Source of the DNA: Ancylomarina subtilis | GTDB lineage: Bacteria; Bacteroidota; Bacteroidia; Bacteroidales; Marinifilaceae | DNA length: 64,000 nt | Assembly: GCF_004217115.1 (NCBI RefSeq) | Contig: NZ_SHKN01000001.1 | Location: 1,429,781-1,493,780 of the forward strand | Direction: 5' to 3' | Shown here: piece by piece, positions 46,393 to 55,737 of the stretch | Layout: every line of letters begins with the position of its first letter | Position numbering within the stretch: position 1 is the first letter of the stretch | Program-made: the position numbers and the translations under genes | Notes under the pieces: model-generated | Database searches by the model: none | What the model was told of the DNA's origin: nothing | The model's input: only the letters and a program-made list of their open reading frames with translations

Positions 46393-49300
46393 TTAGAATT
46401 TAACATCTACACTGAATCCAAAACTTGTGGTTTGAGGTAATGAAAAACGCTCAAATCCTCCAGCCATATTATTATTACCCTGAGAAGATTCTGGATCAAA
46501 ATTATCCAACTCCGTCCATAGCAATATATTCCTTACAAAACCTGACAATGTTAGATCAACTTTTGGAATAATCGTTTTAGGGAAATTATATTTCAGTGAT
46601 AGTTCTCTAAGCTTGATAAAAGAATTTCCATGGATGTAATATTCATCAATATTTGTCAATACATCAGAAAAAAGAACTTGTGTTGCATTAGGGTCACCTG
46701 GTCCGCCACGGGCAATATCATTTTTAGATCCATCTGCTTTATATCCTTCAAAAATAAAGGTAGATTCCCGATCTTCTGTTCTCTTTGACATTCCATATAA
46801 ATCTAACAAACCATTGGATCCTGAATACATTTGGCCTCCTTCTTTCCATTCAAAAGTTGCTCCTAATGACCAGTTTTTATAAATAAAATTAGTTGAAGCC
46901 CCTACAATAAAATCAGGAGAAATAGATCCAATTACACCAGGTTCACCCGACATCGGCATACCATAATCAGACGCATTAGGATCCTCATTGACTAAAATCT
47001 GTCCTAACTCATTCTTTTTATACTGAGATCCATAAATTACAGGGTATGTATCACCAATACCGGCTCGAACCTGAGGCGTTGTAAAGCCACCTAAAAAGAT
47101 ACTCTCAACTCCAGTAGCTAATTTGTCAACAACATTATCAATCTTCGAATAATTAATATTAACATTCCATGTAAAATCAGATGTGACAATTGGTGTAATG
47201 TACAAAACGACTTCGTGTCCGTTTGTGTGCACCTCACCCCCATTAGCAGTCAAACTACCGGCTCCGGTAGAACCAGCTAAAGGAATATTAAAAATCTGGT
47301 CTTTTACATTCTGTCTGGAGTATGTATAATCAACTCCAAATCGATTGTTGACAAACTTTAAGTTGATACCAACTTCATAAGATTTAGTATTTTGAGGCTT
47401 AAGATTTGGATCATATAAATCATTATTAGGAATATAAGTATTTACACCATCTAATGGATAAGTAATGGGTTCATCAGTCCAGAAGCCCCCTCCATAATTT
47501 GGTTTCGTATAATAATTCTCCAAAAAGGTTCCAGCTTGTCCAACCTCAGCATAAGACCCTCTAATTTTAGCAAAAGTTATCCAATTTATACTCTTAACAA
47601 ATTCAAGTTCAGAAGCTACAAATCCAAGTGATACTGATGGATAAAAGAATGAACGATTATCTCTTGGCATAGAAGAAGCGACATCGTTTCTTCCCGTCAT
47701 ATTTAGGAATATCATATTTTTCCATGATAGAGATAAACTACTAAATAACCCAAAAGTTCGATCCTTATATTGTGCCTCAGATGCTGTTACCGTATTAGCA
47801 TTATCAATATGATTCCATCCGCCAAAATTAAACTCCTGCCCAAATTGATCATAGGTCTTTGTTTCGTTATGATTCAACTCATTACCTAAAATTGCAGTAA
47901 ACTGAAGATCATCATTTATTTTCCAATCAAAACTTGCAGTTATGAGTGAGTTATAGGTCTGATCGGTTACTCCATAATTATTTATTGAACCTGATTTCCC
48001 CTTACTTCCAAAACCAAAAATATCTTGATAATGTGTTGTATAAGAATCAATACCAAGTTGGTATTTAATTCTGAAATCTAAATCAGCTGCTAATGCTGTT
48101 TCAAATGTTACAAATGCATTACCAAAGAAACGATCCGTTTTCTCATTAAATGTATTATTGTGTGCGAGCCAGTATGGGTTATCAAAAGTTAATGAGCGAT
48201 AATAAATTTGACTATATGGATCACCAACCACATGATAAGGATAACCTTTAAGATTATAACTACTAGGAGCGGACAAGACCCCTGCCAACGATGCATCATT
48301 AGCACCTGATAACTTATCCACTTCTGTTTTTGCATAATTTGCAGAAAATCCAACCGTAAAATTTTCATTAAGCTTACTTTCTGCAGCTGCTTTGGCATTC
48401 CAACGTTCCATTCCTGTACTCAAAGCAATACCTTCCTGTTCTGTGTATCCAATACCAATAGAAAAGTTTCCTTTTTCTGTGGCTTGACTCACATTTATAC
48501 CAGTTGTAGATGTATAACCTGTCTCGTAATAATCGTCCCAATTATTAAAAACTTTAGGTGTTACCCATGGATCAAGACCTCCCTCTTCTAATTGAGGAAC
48601 TTTATACATTCCTTCATGTCCATTTCCATTTCCACCATAAGTTGGATCATTAGGAAGTTCATTAATTTTTGCTCCCCATGACAAAGAGGTTGTTGGACCA
48701 TAAACACCAGCATTACCTTGGGACCAAACTTTCTGGTAATCGGGAGTTCTAGAGACAATATCAAAACTTGTCGTTTGATTTAATGATATAATTGGTTTCC
48801 CTTTTTTACCGCCCTTACCACTTTTAGTTGTGATAATTACAACCCCATTTGAAGCTCGTAGTCCATATAATGCAGCAGCTGCTTGGCCTTTAAGTACATT
48901 AATGCTTTCAATATCATTAGGATTCAGGTCCAGTGCTCTATTGGAAATATCGGCACCAGTAACACTGTTTCCAGTACTAAAAGCTGCAGTACTCGCGATA
49001 GGCATTCCATCTACCACATACAATGGCGTATTATTTCCGGTAAATGAACGTGACCCACGAATTACAATTTGTGAAGAAGCACCAGGCATACCACTGGATA
49101 ATTTTATATCAATACCAGATACCTTTCCCTGAAGTGCTTTTGCCAAATCGGGAGTCCCAGTTTTTGTAAGCTCATCAGATTTCACCTCTTGGACAGAATA
49201 TCCCAGAGCTTTTTTAGATCTTTTAATACCTAACGCAGTTACTATTACTTCATCTACTCCAATAGATTCTGTAACCATAACAACATTAATAACAGTTTGG

Positions 49301-49557
49301 TTTCCAATGGGGATTTCTTGGGAAACCATACCCACAAAACTAAATAATAAAACATCCGATGCCTTTGCTTCTAGCATATACTTTCCATCAATATCGGTAC
49401 TCGCACCTACTGTTGTTCCTTTAATAACAACAGATACTCCAGGCATTCCCATGCCATCATCAGCACTTGTAACCGTACCAGTAATTTGCTTCGTTTGTGC
49501 ATTAACAATTAAAGATGTTAACATGAAAACACAAACAATTAAGGTAAGTTTTTTCAT
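46393..49557 (-). CDS. SusC/RagA-family TonB-linked outer-membrane protein
   Basis: A 1054-residue TonB-dependent transporter: signal peptide 1-20, carboxypeptidase-regulatory-like domain about 25-100 (GTVTSADDGMGMPGVSVVIK), plug with the SusC signature VIRGSRSFTGNNTPLYVVDG and ALYGLRASNGVVIITTKSG, then a long beta-barrel ending FSVDVKF. It carries the nutrient captured by the SusD partner across the outer membrane. First gene of a three-gene operon read leftward. Confidence 0.95.
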   Translation of the reverse strand: MKKLTLIVCVFMLTSLIVNAQTKQITGTVTSADDGMGMPGVSVVIKGTTVGASTDIDGKYMLEAKASDVLLFSFVGMVSQEIPIGNQTVINVVMVTESIGVDEVIVTALGIKRSKKALGYSVQEVKSDELTKTGTPDLAKALQGKVSGIDIKLSSGMPGASSQIVIRGSRSFTGNNTPLYVVDGMPIASTAAFSTGNSVTGADISNRALDLNPNDIESINVLKGQAAAALYGLRASNGVVIITTKSGKGGKKGKPIISLNQTTSFDIVSRTPDYQKVWSQGNAGVYGPTTSLSWGAKINELPNDPTYGGNGNGHEGMYKVPQLEEGGLDPWVTPKVFNNWDDYYETGYTSTTGINVSQATEKGNFSIGIGYTEQEGIALSTGMERWNAKAAAESKLNENFTVGFSANYAKTEVDKLSGANDASLAGVLSAPSSYNLKGYPYHVVGDPYSQIYYRSLTFDNPYWLAHNNTFNEKTDRFFGNAFVTFETALAADLDFRIKYQLGIDSYTTHYQDIFGFGSKGKSGSINNYGVTDQTYNSLITASFDWKINDDLQFTAILGNELNHNETKTYDQFGQEFNFGGWNHIDNANTVTASEAQYKDRTFGLFSSLSLSWKNMIFLNMTGRNDVASSMPRDNRSFFYPSVSLGFVASELEFVKSINWITFAKIRGSYAEVGQAGTFLENYYTKPNYGGGFWTDEPITYPLDGVNTYIPNNDLYDPNLKPQNTKSYEVGINLKFVNNRFGVDYTYSRQNVKDQIFNIPLAGSTGAGSLTANGGEVHTNGHEVVLYITPIVTSDFTWNVNINYSKIDNVVDKLATGVESIFLGGFTTPQVRAGIGDTYPVIYGSQYKKNELGQILVNEDPNASDYGMPMSGEPGVIGSISPDFIVGASTNFIYKNWSLGATFEWKEGGQMYSGSNGLLDLYGMSKRTEDRESTFIFEGYKADGSKNDIARGGPGDPNATQVLFSDVLTNIDEYYIHGNSFIKLRELSLKYNFPKTIIPKVDLTLSGFVRNILLWTELDNFDPESSQGNNNMAGGFERFSLPQTTSFGFSVDVKF

Positions 49558-50111
49558 AGATTAAATTTTTAGTTAATTATAAACTTGTGGTCAACAAGAA
49601 GATAATTTAACTAATAAATTCATCTTTTAAAAATTTTTAACACTTAACAATACACTCAAGCACAACTTCTTACACATAAAAAACGTAATATTAAATTAAT
49701 ATAAGCAAAAAAACACTTTAATTGACAATAAACATAATATATTAGTTTGCTTGTAATTATTGACATTATATCAAGAAACAATCCTACATATTATAAACAC
49801 TACGACATCTTAATATCTTTTAATCATATATAAATTTGTTTTAAAATTAGAATAGGATCATCTTAAATTGAGCTAATTGATTTATATTGAGATAAATGAA
49901 ATTATTTTTTTTTCTCAATTTCTCACATTTTAATAAAAAAATTAGCTCAAGATGAACTAATTCACTGTTAAAATCTTCTTTCAGAATAACAATCTCATCA
50001 AAATATTGATGAAATAAACAAGTGGAATGCAAAAATCCATACCTCTTTATAGTAATCTAGAAAATTTGACCAGGAGTTGTAATTATTTAAATCAAGGGAA
50101 AAGATATTTGC
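49558..50111. other. AT-rich intergenic stretch, no gene seen
   Basis: Upstream of susC. Strongly AT-rich with no credible gene; a 61-codon minus-strand frame at 49847-50032 is low complexity and not called. The susC promoter should lie here but I could not place it with confidence. Confidence 0.5.
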
Positions 50112-50140
50112 AAAAAGAGGATATTCAACCATGAATATCC
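50112..50140 (-). terminator. Intrinsic terminator of ferredoxin gene
   Basis: ggatattc (50119-50126) pairs with gaatatcc (50133-50140); tctttttg follows on the minus strand. Confidence 0.75.
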
Positions 50141-50166
50141 CCCCTTACAATTTTATTTAATAAGAA

Positions 50167-50334
50167 CTAGATTTCGGAAATTGCATCAACTGGGCATACT
50201 TCGGCGCAAGCTGCACAATCAATACAATCATCGGCATTGACTATAAATATATCTCCAGCTGAAATCGCATCAACGGGGCATTCATTCATACAAGAACCGC
50301 AAGCAATACATTCATCTGAAATAAAATAAGTCAT
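50167..50334 (-). CDS. Small 2[4Fe-4S] ferredoxin
   Basis: A 55-residue protein with two complete clostridial-type cluster motifs: C9-I-A-C12-G-S-C15-M-N-E-C19-P and C37-I-D-C40-A-A-C43-A-E-V-C47-P, each closed by PVDAIS. It is a low-potential electron carrier of anaerobic metabolism. The gene is monocistronic with its own terminator; no partner oxidoreductase is adjacent. Confidence 0.93.
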   Translation of the reverse strand: MTYFISDECIACGSCMNECPVDAISAGDIFIVNADDCIDCAACAEVCPVDAISEI

Positions 50335-50516
50335 AATAGAAACTTTTAATTAAACGTGTAGTAATAATTATACTAAATTTAAGACATCATTTATTTAATG
50401 TCAAGCAAAAATATCTAAACTTATTTAGATTTCATCTAGATTAATTCCTTTTTATATGGAAAGACGGTATCGCCCATAAACATATTCTTTTCAGATATTA
50501 TTACCGAAAACAAATA

Positions 50517-50542
50517 ATGCCGCTATTCGAGAATAACGGCAT
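50517..50542 (-). terminator. Hairpin terminator of NlpC/P60 gene
   Basis: atgccgctatt / aataacggcat with one mismatch, 25 bases past the stop of the leftward gene; the following T-tract is weak. Confidence 0.55.
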
Positions 50543-50566
50543 CAATTATGATATTAAAAATTTAGA

Positions 50567-51361
50567 TCAGGAAATAATCCTCTTTATTACTCTCAGTTTG
50601 TGCGAATATTGTTGGGTGTCCACATTAAATATACCAATGTGATCCACATTATCTATACGAACTTTCCCCGAAGCATGTATAATTTTATGCCTATCCCAAA
50701 TAATGCCCACATGCGTTATATGGCCTTCTTCATTATCAAAAAAAGCCAAATCACCAGGCAAGGCCTCTTCAACAAAAGTTAAGACCTCCCCTTTTTTCAC
50801 TTGCTGGCTTGCATCACGTGGCAAACAAATCCCATTCAACTTATAGACTATCTGACTAAGACCTGAACAGTCTATCCCGTAAGGTGTGCGTCCTCCCCAC
50901 AAATAAGGAGCATTGAAATATTTGAGTGCCGATTCAATAATAGAATTCCTTAAATCCTCCTGCTTTTTTCCATTTGATGATACCACACCTTGATAATGAT
51001 AAAGCTTATCGGCTAAAAAGAAAGTCTTTTTCTCTAAATCGCAAAAAGGGAAAGAACTCCCCGGAACAATTAATTTGTTAGAATAATCCTCTTCCTGAAA
51101 AACCAGATTGAACGTATCGTTTGCAACAACAGGAAATTCCTTATTCAGTTTATTAAAAAGGACCTCATCAATATTAGTGATCATCTTGCTATCAACCCAA
51201 CCCTCGTAATCGTCAAAGGCTAACTTAACCTTCGACCATTTTTCAGTCGCCTCAATTATTTCGAAATGCTCACCAAAAAGAATTTGACTCACCATCTCAC
51301 TTTTTTCAGTGGGTTCACTTCGAACGGGAATGATACTTAAATCAGAAATGCCATAAGTCAT
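50567..51361 (-). CDS. NlpC/P60-family peptidoglycan hydrolase with SH3 domain
   Basis: About 264 residues from the ATG at 51361 (MTYGISDLSIIPVRSEPTEK); the frame is open to a TTG at 51424, but the extra residues do not fit. N-terminal SH3-like domain (VSQILFGEHFEIIE, WSKVKLAFDDYEGWVDS), then a second strand region, then an NlpC/P60 domain with Cys165 in GIDCSGLS, His217 in ITHVGII and His229 in IIHASG (numbered from 51361). The order matches gamma-D-glutamyl-L-diamino-acid endopeptidases of the YkfC type that recycle wall peptides. No signal peptide is seen, which favours a cytoplasmic role. Confidence 0.88.
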   Translation of the reverse strand: MTYGISDLSIIPVRSEPTEKSEMVSQILFGEHFEIIEATEKWSKVKLAFDDYEGWVDSKMITNIDEVLFNKLNKEFPVVANDTFNLVFQEEDYSNKLIVPGSSFPFCDLEKKTFFLADKLYHYQGVVSSNGKKQEDLRNSIIESALKYFNAPYLWGGRTPYGIDCSGLSQIVYKLNGICLPRDASQQVKKGEVLTFVEEALPGDLAFFDNEEGHITHVGIIWDRHKIIHASGKVRIDNVDHIGIFNVDTQQYSHKLRVIKRIIS

Positions 51362-51583
51362 TTGCAATACAAGTTTTAGGAACAGATTAATATTAAATTC
51401 TTTTGTTGAACGTAATTGTATCAAATATATAAATAATTCAAATCAATCTTCATCTTTTTCCTCAGAGGTTTAAGATTAGAGCAAAAAGAAACAATAAGTC
51501 CTAATTTTAAAGGATAATGATTACTTTTATCTAAACATTTTAAATCAAAATTTAGGTTTAAAACTGATTCCAATCTATAAATT

Positions 51584-53701
51584 ATGAAAAAATACATTCG
51601 CTGGATTCGACAGAATACAAAAGTTATATACCGTGTTTTACTATTTATTATCACTCTAGGAGTCTTATCTCTAATATATCCGAATATAGGTAACTTCAGA
51701 TATGAATATCAGAAAGGAAAACCATGGATGCACGAAACATTGATCGCACCATTTGACTTTGCCATTCATAAAACAGAAGCTGAGCTGGCTGCAAACAGAG
51801 ACAGCCTTTTAGCTAATTTCTCCCCTTACTACGAATACAAACCTGAAGTTCTAGTTAATGTAAGCAATAAATTCAATGCTGATTTTGACAAGAAATGGAA
51901 TGCTTACATTCAAACAGAGCATTTCAAAAATTTAAACTATAACGAATCAAGCACATCAATAGAAAAAAAACGTATTCGTCTCTATTTCCAAGACATTATA
52001 TCAGGTATTTATGATGTCGGAATTATTGAGGCTTCAACAGACCAACTTCAAATTCCCGAAAAAATTAATCGTTCTCTGAATAATATTAGCGAAAAGATTG
52101 AAACCAAAAGCTTATACACACCTCAAACAGCCTACGAGTTTATAAACAAGAGTTTAAAAGATGATTTTAAGGATCAAAACTATCATGTTTTTTTCCAGAA
52201 CTTAAATCTGGACACCTACTTAACACCGAATCTTATTTACAATGAGGATATGTCTGAGAAAGTTAGAAACAGCATGCTCAGCAGTATTTCTCTGACCAAA
52301 GGTTTAGTTAAAGCGGGGACCCGTATCACTTTAATTGGTGATATTATTGATGATGATACCTTTAGAGTTCTGGAATCTTTAAAAAGAGAATACGAGAGCA
52401 TTCTGGGCTCCTCACAGAGCCATTATCTGATTATGGGAGGACAAAGTCTATTGATTTTAGCCTGTCTGATTTTGCTTTTCTTATACCTAAGGAACTTTCG
52501 AATACAGATACTGGAAGATAATAAGAAACTTCTGTTTATTTTGCTTCTGATTGTGATATTTGTCGGGCTTTCAAGCCTTGCTATGAAGTTCCCTATCATC
52601 AACATATACATCATCCCTTTTGTATTGATTCCCGTTGTTCTTAGAACGCTTCTCGATTCCAGATCGGCTCTGTTTATTTTTATTATTTCCTTGCTTTTAA
52701 ATGGATTCTTAGCTCCCAATAGTTTTGAGTTTCTTTTCTTACAATTATCAGCAGGAATTATGGCTATTTACTCTTTGCCTCAACTTGAACGTAGGGGTCA
52801 ACTTGTTATCACAGCCATAATTACTTTCTTCACTTATAGCATTGTTTATTTTGCTTTCGCCATTACTCAGGAGGGAAGCATTCAGGAAATTGAATGGAAG
52901 AATTTCATTTGGTTTGCCATCAACGGCCTTTTATTGACTTTCTCATATTCTCTTATTTACATTTTCGAAAAGCTTTTTGGTTTTATTTCCGATGTGACTT
53001 TAATTGAGCTCGCGAATCAAAACCACCCCGTTTTGCGCCAATTGATTCAGCATGCACCCGGAACTTTTCAACATTCCCTAACCGTAGCCAATTTAGCTGA
53101 GGCTGCAATTAACGAAATCGGTGGTAATCCCCTTTTGGTGAGAACCGGGGCTCTTTATCATGATATTGGGAAAATGAAAAACCCGGTATATTTCATTGAA
53201 AATCAAATGACCAATAGGAATCCTCATGATAGTCTGGAATTTGACAAATCGGCACAAGTCATTACCGACCATGTTAAATATGGTATACAAATCGCAAAGA
53301 AACACAAATTACCACAACAAATTATCGATTTCATTCAAACTCATCATGGTGCAGGACGTGTGCAGTATTTCTATACCTCTTTCAAAAATAAATATCCCGA
53401 TAAGGAGATTGATGAAGAAAAGTTCACTTACCCCGGACCAGATCCATTTTCAAAGGAAACAGCTGTGCTAATGATGGCTGACTCCGTAGAAGCAGCGTCA
53501 AGAAGTCTGAAAGAAAAAACACCTGAAAGTATCGAAAATTTGGTTATCAGTCTTATTGACAAACAGATTTCTGAAAATCGTTTTGAAATGGCAGATATTA
53601 GTTTTAAAAATATTCACCAAGTCAAAAAGATATTCATCCAAATGCTAATTAATATTTATCACGCCAGAATAGAATATCCTAAAGAGATAATCCGAGACTA
53701 A
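51584..53701 (+). CDS. pgpH: 7TM-HD phosphohydrolase, PgpH-like c-di-AMP phosphodiesterase
   Basis: A 705-residue membrane enzyme: N-terminal membrane anchor (VLLFIITLGVLSLIYP), an extracytoplasmic 7TMR-HDED domain about 45-275, seven membrane helices about 280-475, and a C-terminal HD domain with H497 (FQHSLTVANLAE) and the metal pair H526-D527 (GALYHDIGKMKNP). PgpH-type proteins hydrolyse cyclic di-AMP and so tune turgor and wall stress responses. Closed by a strong terminator; divergent from the NlpC/P60 gene. Confidence 0.92.
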   Translation: MKKYIRWIRQNTKVIYRVLLFIITLGVLSLIYPNIGNFRYEYQKGKPWMHETLIAPFDFAIHKTEAELAANRDSLLANFSPYYEYKPEVLVNVSNKFNADFDKKWNAYIQTEHFKNLNYNESSTSIEKKRIRLYFQDIISGIYDVGIIEASTDQLQIPEKINRSLNNISEKIETKSLYTPQTAYEFINKSLKDDFKDQNYHVFFQNLNLDTYLTPNLIYNEDMSEKVRNSMLSSISLTKGLVKAGTRITLIGDIIDDDTFRVLESLKREYESILGSSQSHYLIMGGQSLLILACLILLFLYLRNFRIQILEDNKKLLFILLLIVIFVGLSSLAMKFPIINIYIIPFVLIPVVLRTLLDSRSALFIFIISLLLNGFLAPNSFEFLFLQLSAGIMAIYSLPQLERRGQLVITAIITFFTYSIVYFAFAITQEGSIQEIEWKNFIWFAINGLLLTFSYSLIYIFEKLFGFISDVTLIELANQNHPVLRQLIQHAPGTFQHSLTVANLAEAAINEIGGNPLLVRTGALYHDIGKMKNPVYFIENQMTNRNPHDSLEFDKSAQVITDHVKYGIQIAKKHKLPQQIIDFIQTHHGAGRVQYFYTSFKNKYPDKEIDEEKFTYPGPDPFSKETAVLMMADSVEAASRSLKEKTPESIENLVISLIDKQISENRFEMADISFKNIHQVKKIFIQMLINIYHARIEYPKEIIRD

Positions 53702-53703
53702 AC

Positions 53704-53742
53704 AAAAAACTTGACTGAAAGCTATCAGTCAAGTTTTTTTTT
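53704..53742 (+). terminator. Intrinsic terminator of pgpH
   Basis: aaaaaacttgactga / tcagtcaagtttttt, followed by a run of T. Confidence 0.88.
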
Positions 53743-53937
53743 AGCATAAACGAAAATAAAATTTTTAATATGTCTCCTTTTACTCATCCGTTAATTAACA
53801 ATGAGTCCTAAAAAATTTTCTTGTAATTAATAGAAACAATCCTTAACTTAGAAATTAAACAATTCATTATTATTTGTTTGCAAAGAATAATTACTAACAG
53901 AAATCGAATAATTTTCTAACGCCAAACTCTCACTATT

Positions 53938-55587
53938 ATGAAACGTTATACCCTTTATTGCCTAAGTTTCTTCATGCTTCTTTTATCTTTCAGTGCCTGT
54001 CAATCCCCAAAAAAAGAAGTAAAAACCACAAAAGACACAGTCATGCAACGTAAGTTGGCTAATTATGCTAAAGTTAAGCTAAATGCTGATTTAAGCAGCT
54101 TATCTGAAGGGCATGTCAAACTGCTCTCTCACCTCTTAAAAGCTGCAGATGCCATTGATGAATTATACTGGAAACAAGCTTATGGTGATAAAAATGCGCT
54201 TCTAAATAAAATTGGTAATGATCCTGATATGAAAGCATACGCCATGATTAATTATGGTCCCTGGGATAGATTAGATGGTAACGCTCCTTTCACTGACGAT
54301 TTCCCTCCTCGCCCACTTGGTATCGGTTTTTTCCCAAGTGACATCAACCAAAATGATTTCTTTGCAATCCCTGGAAATGAAAAATTTGAGCCATTAACAA
54401 TTGTAAAAAAAGATGCACAAGGAAATCTGAAAGTTGTGCCTTATCACAAAGCCTATAAAGATCAAATAAGTAAAGCTGTTGATCATATTCGTAAAGGTGC
54501 CGAGTTTTGTGACTGTCCTGATTTTAAAAAATATTTATTGCAGCGTGCAGAAGATTTATTAACCGATAACTTTGAAAAAAGTGACGCACTTTGGTTGAAT
54601 TTGAAAGATAATAAAATTGACTTTATTGCTGGGCCTATTGAAAATATCGAAGATCATTTGATCTGGACAAAATACTCTTATGGCGCCTTCATTTTATTAA
54701 GAAATATGGAATGGACAGATGAAGTTAAAAAATTCTCCCTACTTCTTCCATACTTGCAAAAGAACTTACCTGTAGAAGATAAGTACAAGTCTGAAACACC
54801 TGTAGAAAATTCAGATATTGTGATTTACGATGTATTGTACAATTCAGGTTATTGCAATGCAGGGAATAAACTAATTGGGTTGAATCTTCCAATTGGAACT
54901 GAACGTGTGGTCGCCCATTCCAGAAAAGTTCACTTCAAGAATGTTGTTGAAGCAAAATTCCAAAAAATCCTGCAACCTATTACTAATCTTGTCATCGATG
55001 AGAAACAAAGAAAACATGTCAAGTTTAACTCTTTCTTCCAAAATACAATCTTTTATGAGATCAGTAACAGTCTTGGAATTTCACAAACAATAAATAATAA
55101 GGGAAGCGTTAAAGACGCACTTAAGGAACATCACGCAATTATTCGCGAACTTAAAAATGATGTACTGAGAATGTTCTTCATTACCAAATTGCACGAAATG
55201 AATGAACTTAAAGATGTTGATCTGATGGATAACTATGTAACACATATGGCCGACGTTTTCCGTTCAGTCCGATTTGGGGTTACAGATGCACAGGGGGTTG
55301 CGAATATGATTCGTTTCAATTATTTCAAAGAGCAAGAAGCTTTTAAATACGACTCAAAAACCGGAACATATAAAATTAACGATTATAAAATGAAGAAAGC
55401 AATTGAGTCACTATCCAAATTAGTTTTAGAGATTCAGGGAAATGGCGATTATGAAAAAGCTGCTGAATTAATTCAGGATAAAGGTTATATTCATAACGAA
55501 CTTCTTAACGACTTATATCGCATTCAAAGAGCTCACATTCCTAAGGATATAGTTTACGATCAAGGTGATCAACTTGCTATGGAATAA
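53938..55587 (+). CDS. DPP III-like (M49) lipoprotein lacking zinc ligands
   Basis: A 549-residue lipoprotein (LSFSACQS, Cys21). From residue 40 on it follows the M49-like family of Bacteroidota: MINYGPWDRLDGNAPF, RPLGIGFFPSDI, DFIAGPIENIEDHLIW, SGYCNAGNKLIGLNLP, RFGVTDAQGVANMIRFNYF. In active members, as I remember them, the segment after FFQNT-F carries H-E-x-x-H; here it reads Y373-E374-I-S-N377-S, so both zinc-binding His are replaced. The second motif, which should start E-E, reads R403-E404-L-K-N-D408. It is therefore probably not a zinc peptidase but a pseudoenzyme, perhaps a peptide-binding protein. Its own terminator makes it monocistronic. Confidence 0.75.
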   Translation: MKRYTLYCLSFFMLLLSFSACQSPKKEVKTTKDTVMQRKLANYAKVKLNADLSSLSEGHVKLLSHLLKAADAIDELYWKQAYGDKNALLNKIGNDPDMKAYAMINYGPWDRLDGNAPFTDDFPPRPLGIGFFPSDINQNDFFAIPGNEKFEPLTIVKKDAQGNLKVVPYHKAYKDQISKAVDHIRKGAEFCDCPDFKKYLLQRAEDLLTDNFEKSDALWLNLKDNKIDFIAGPIENIEDHLIWTKYSYGAFILLRNMEWTDEVKKFSLLLPYLQKNLPVEDKYKSETPVENSDIVIYDVLYNSGYCNAGNKLIGLNLPIGTERVVAHSRKVHFKNVVEAKFQKILQPITNLVIDEKQRKHVKFNSFFQNTIFYEISNSLGISQTINNKGSVKDALKEHHAIIRELKNDVLRMFFITKLHEMNELKDVDLMDNYVTHMADVFRSVRFGVTDAQGVANMIRFNYFKEQEAFKYDSKTGTYKINDYKMKKAIESLSKLVLEIQGNGDYEKAAELIQDKGYIHNELLNDLYRIQRAHIPKDIVYDQGDQLAME

Positions 55588-55604
55588 AGGAAAATCGTTC
55601 ATAG

Positions 55605-55646
55605 AAAAACAAAAGCTTGTCAACATCGACAAGCTTTTGTTTTTTA
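55605..55646 (+). terminator. Intrinsic terminator
   Basis: aaaacaaaagcttgtc / gacaagcttttgtttt, a 16-bp perfect inverted repeat followed by T-rich sequence. Confidence 0.88.
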
Positions 55647-55737
55647 TGATTTATTTCAAAGTTTATTCTAATTTTGTATTGTTCATAAATACAATTTGAA
55701 TTTAAACTAGACTTCAAATCGAGCCTAAAAATATCAT

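Noticed and set aside
44085-49557. Polysaccharide utilisation locus
   Set aside because: SusC, SusD and a lipoprotein are present, but no glycoside hydrolase, lyase, sulfatase or sensor regulator adjoins; only a general nutrient-uptake operon is supported.
49847-50032. Minus-strand frame of 61 codons upstream of susC
   Set aside because: Low-complexity product, AT-rich DNA, no start context and no similarity to any pattern I know.
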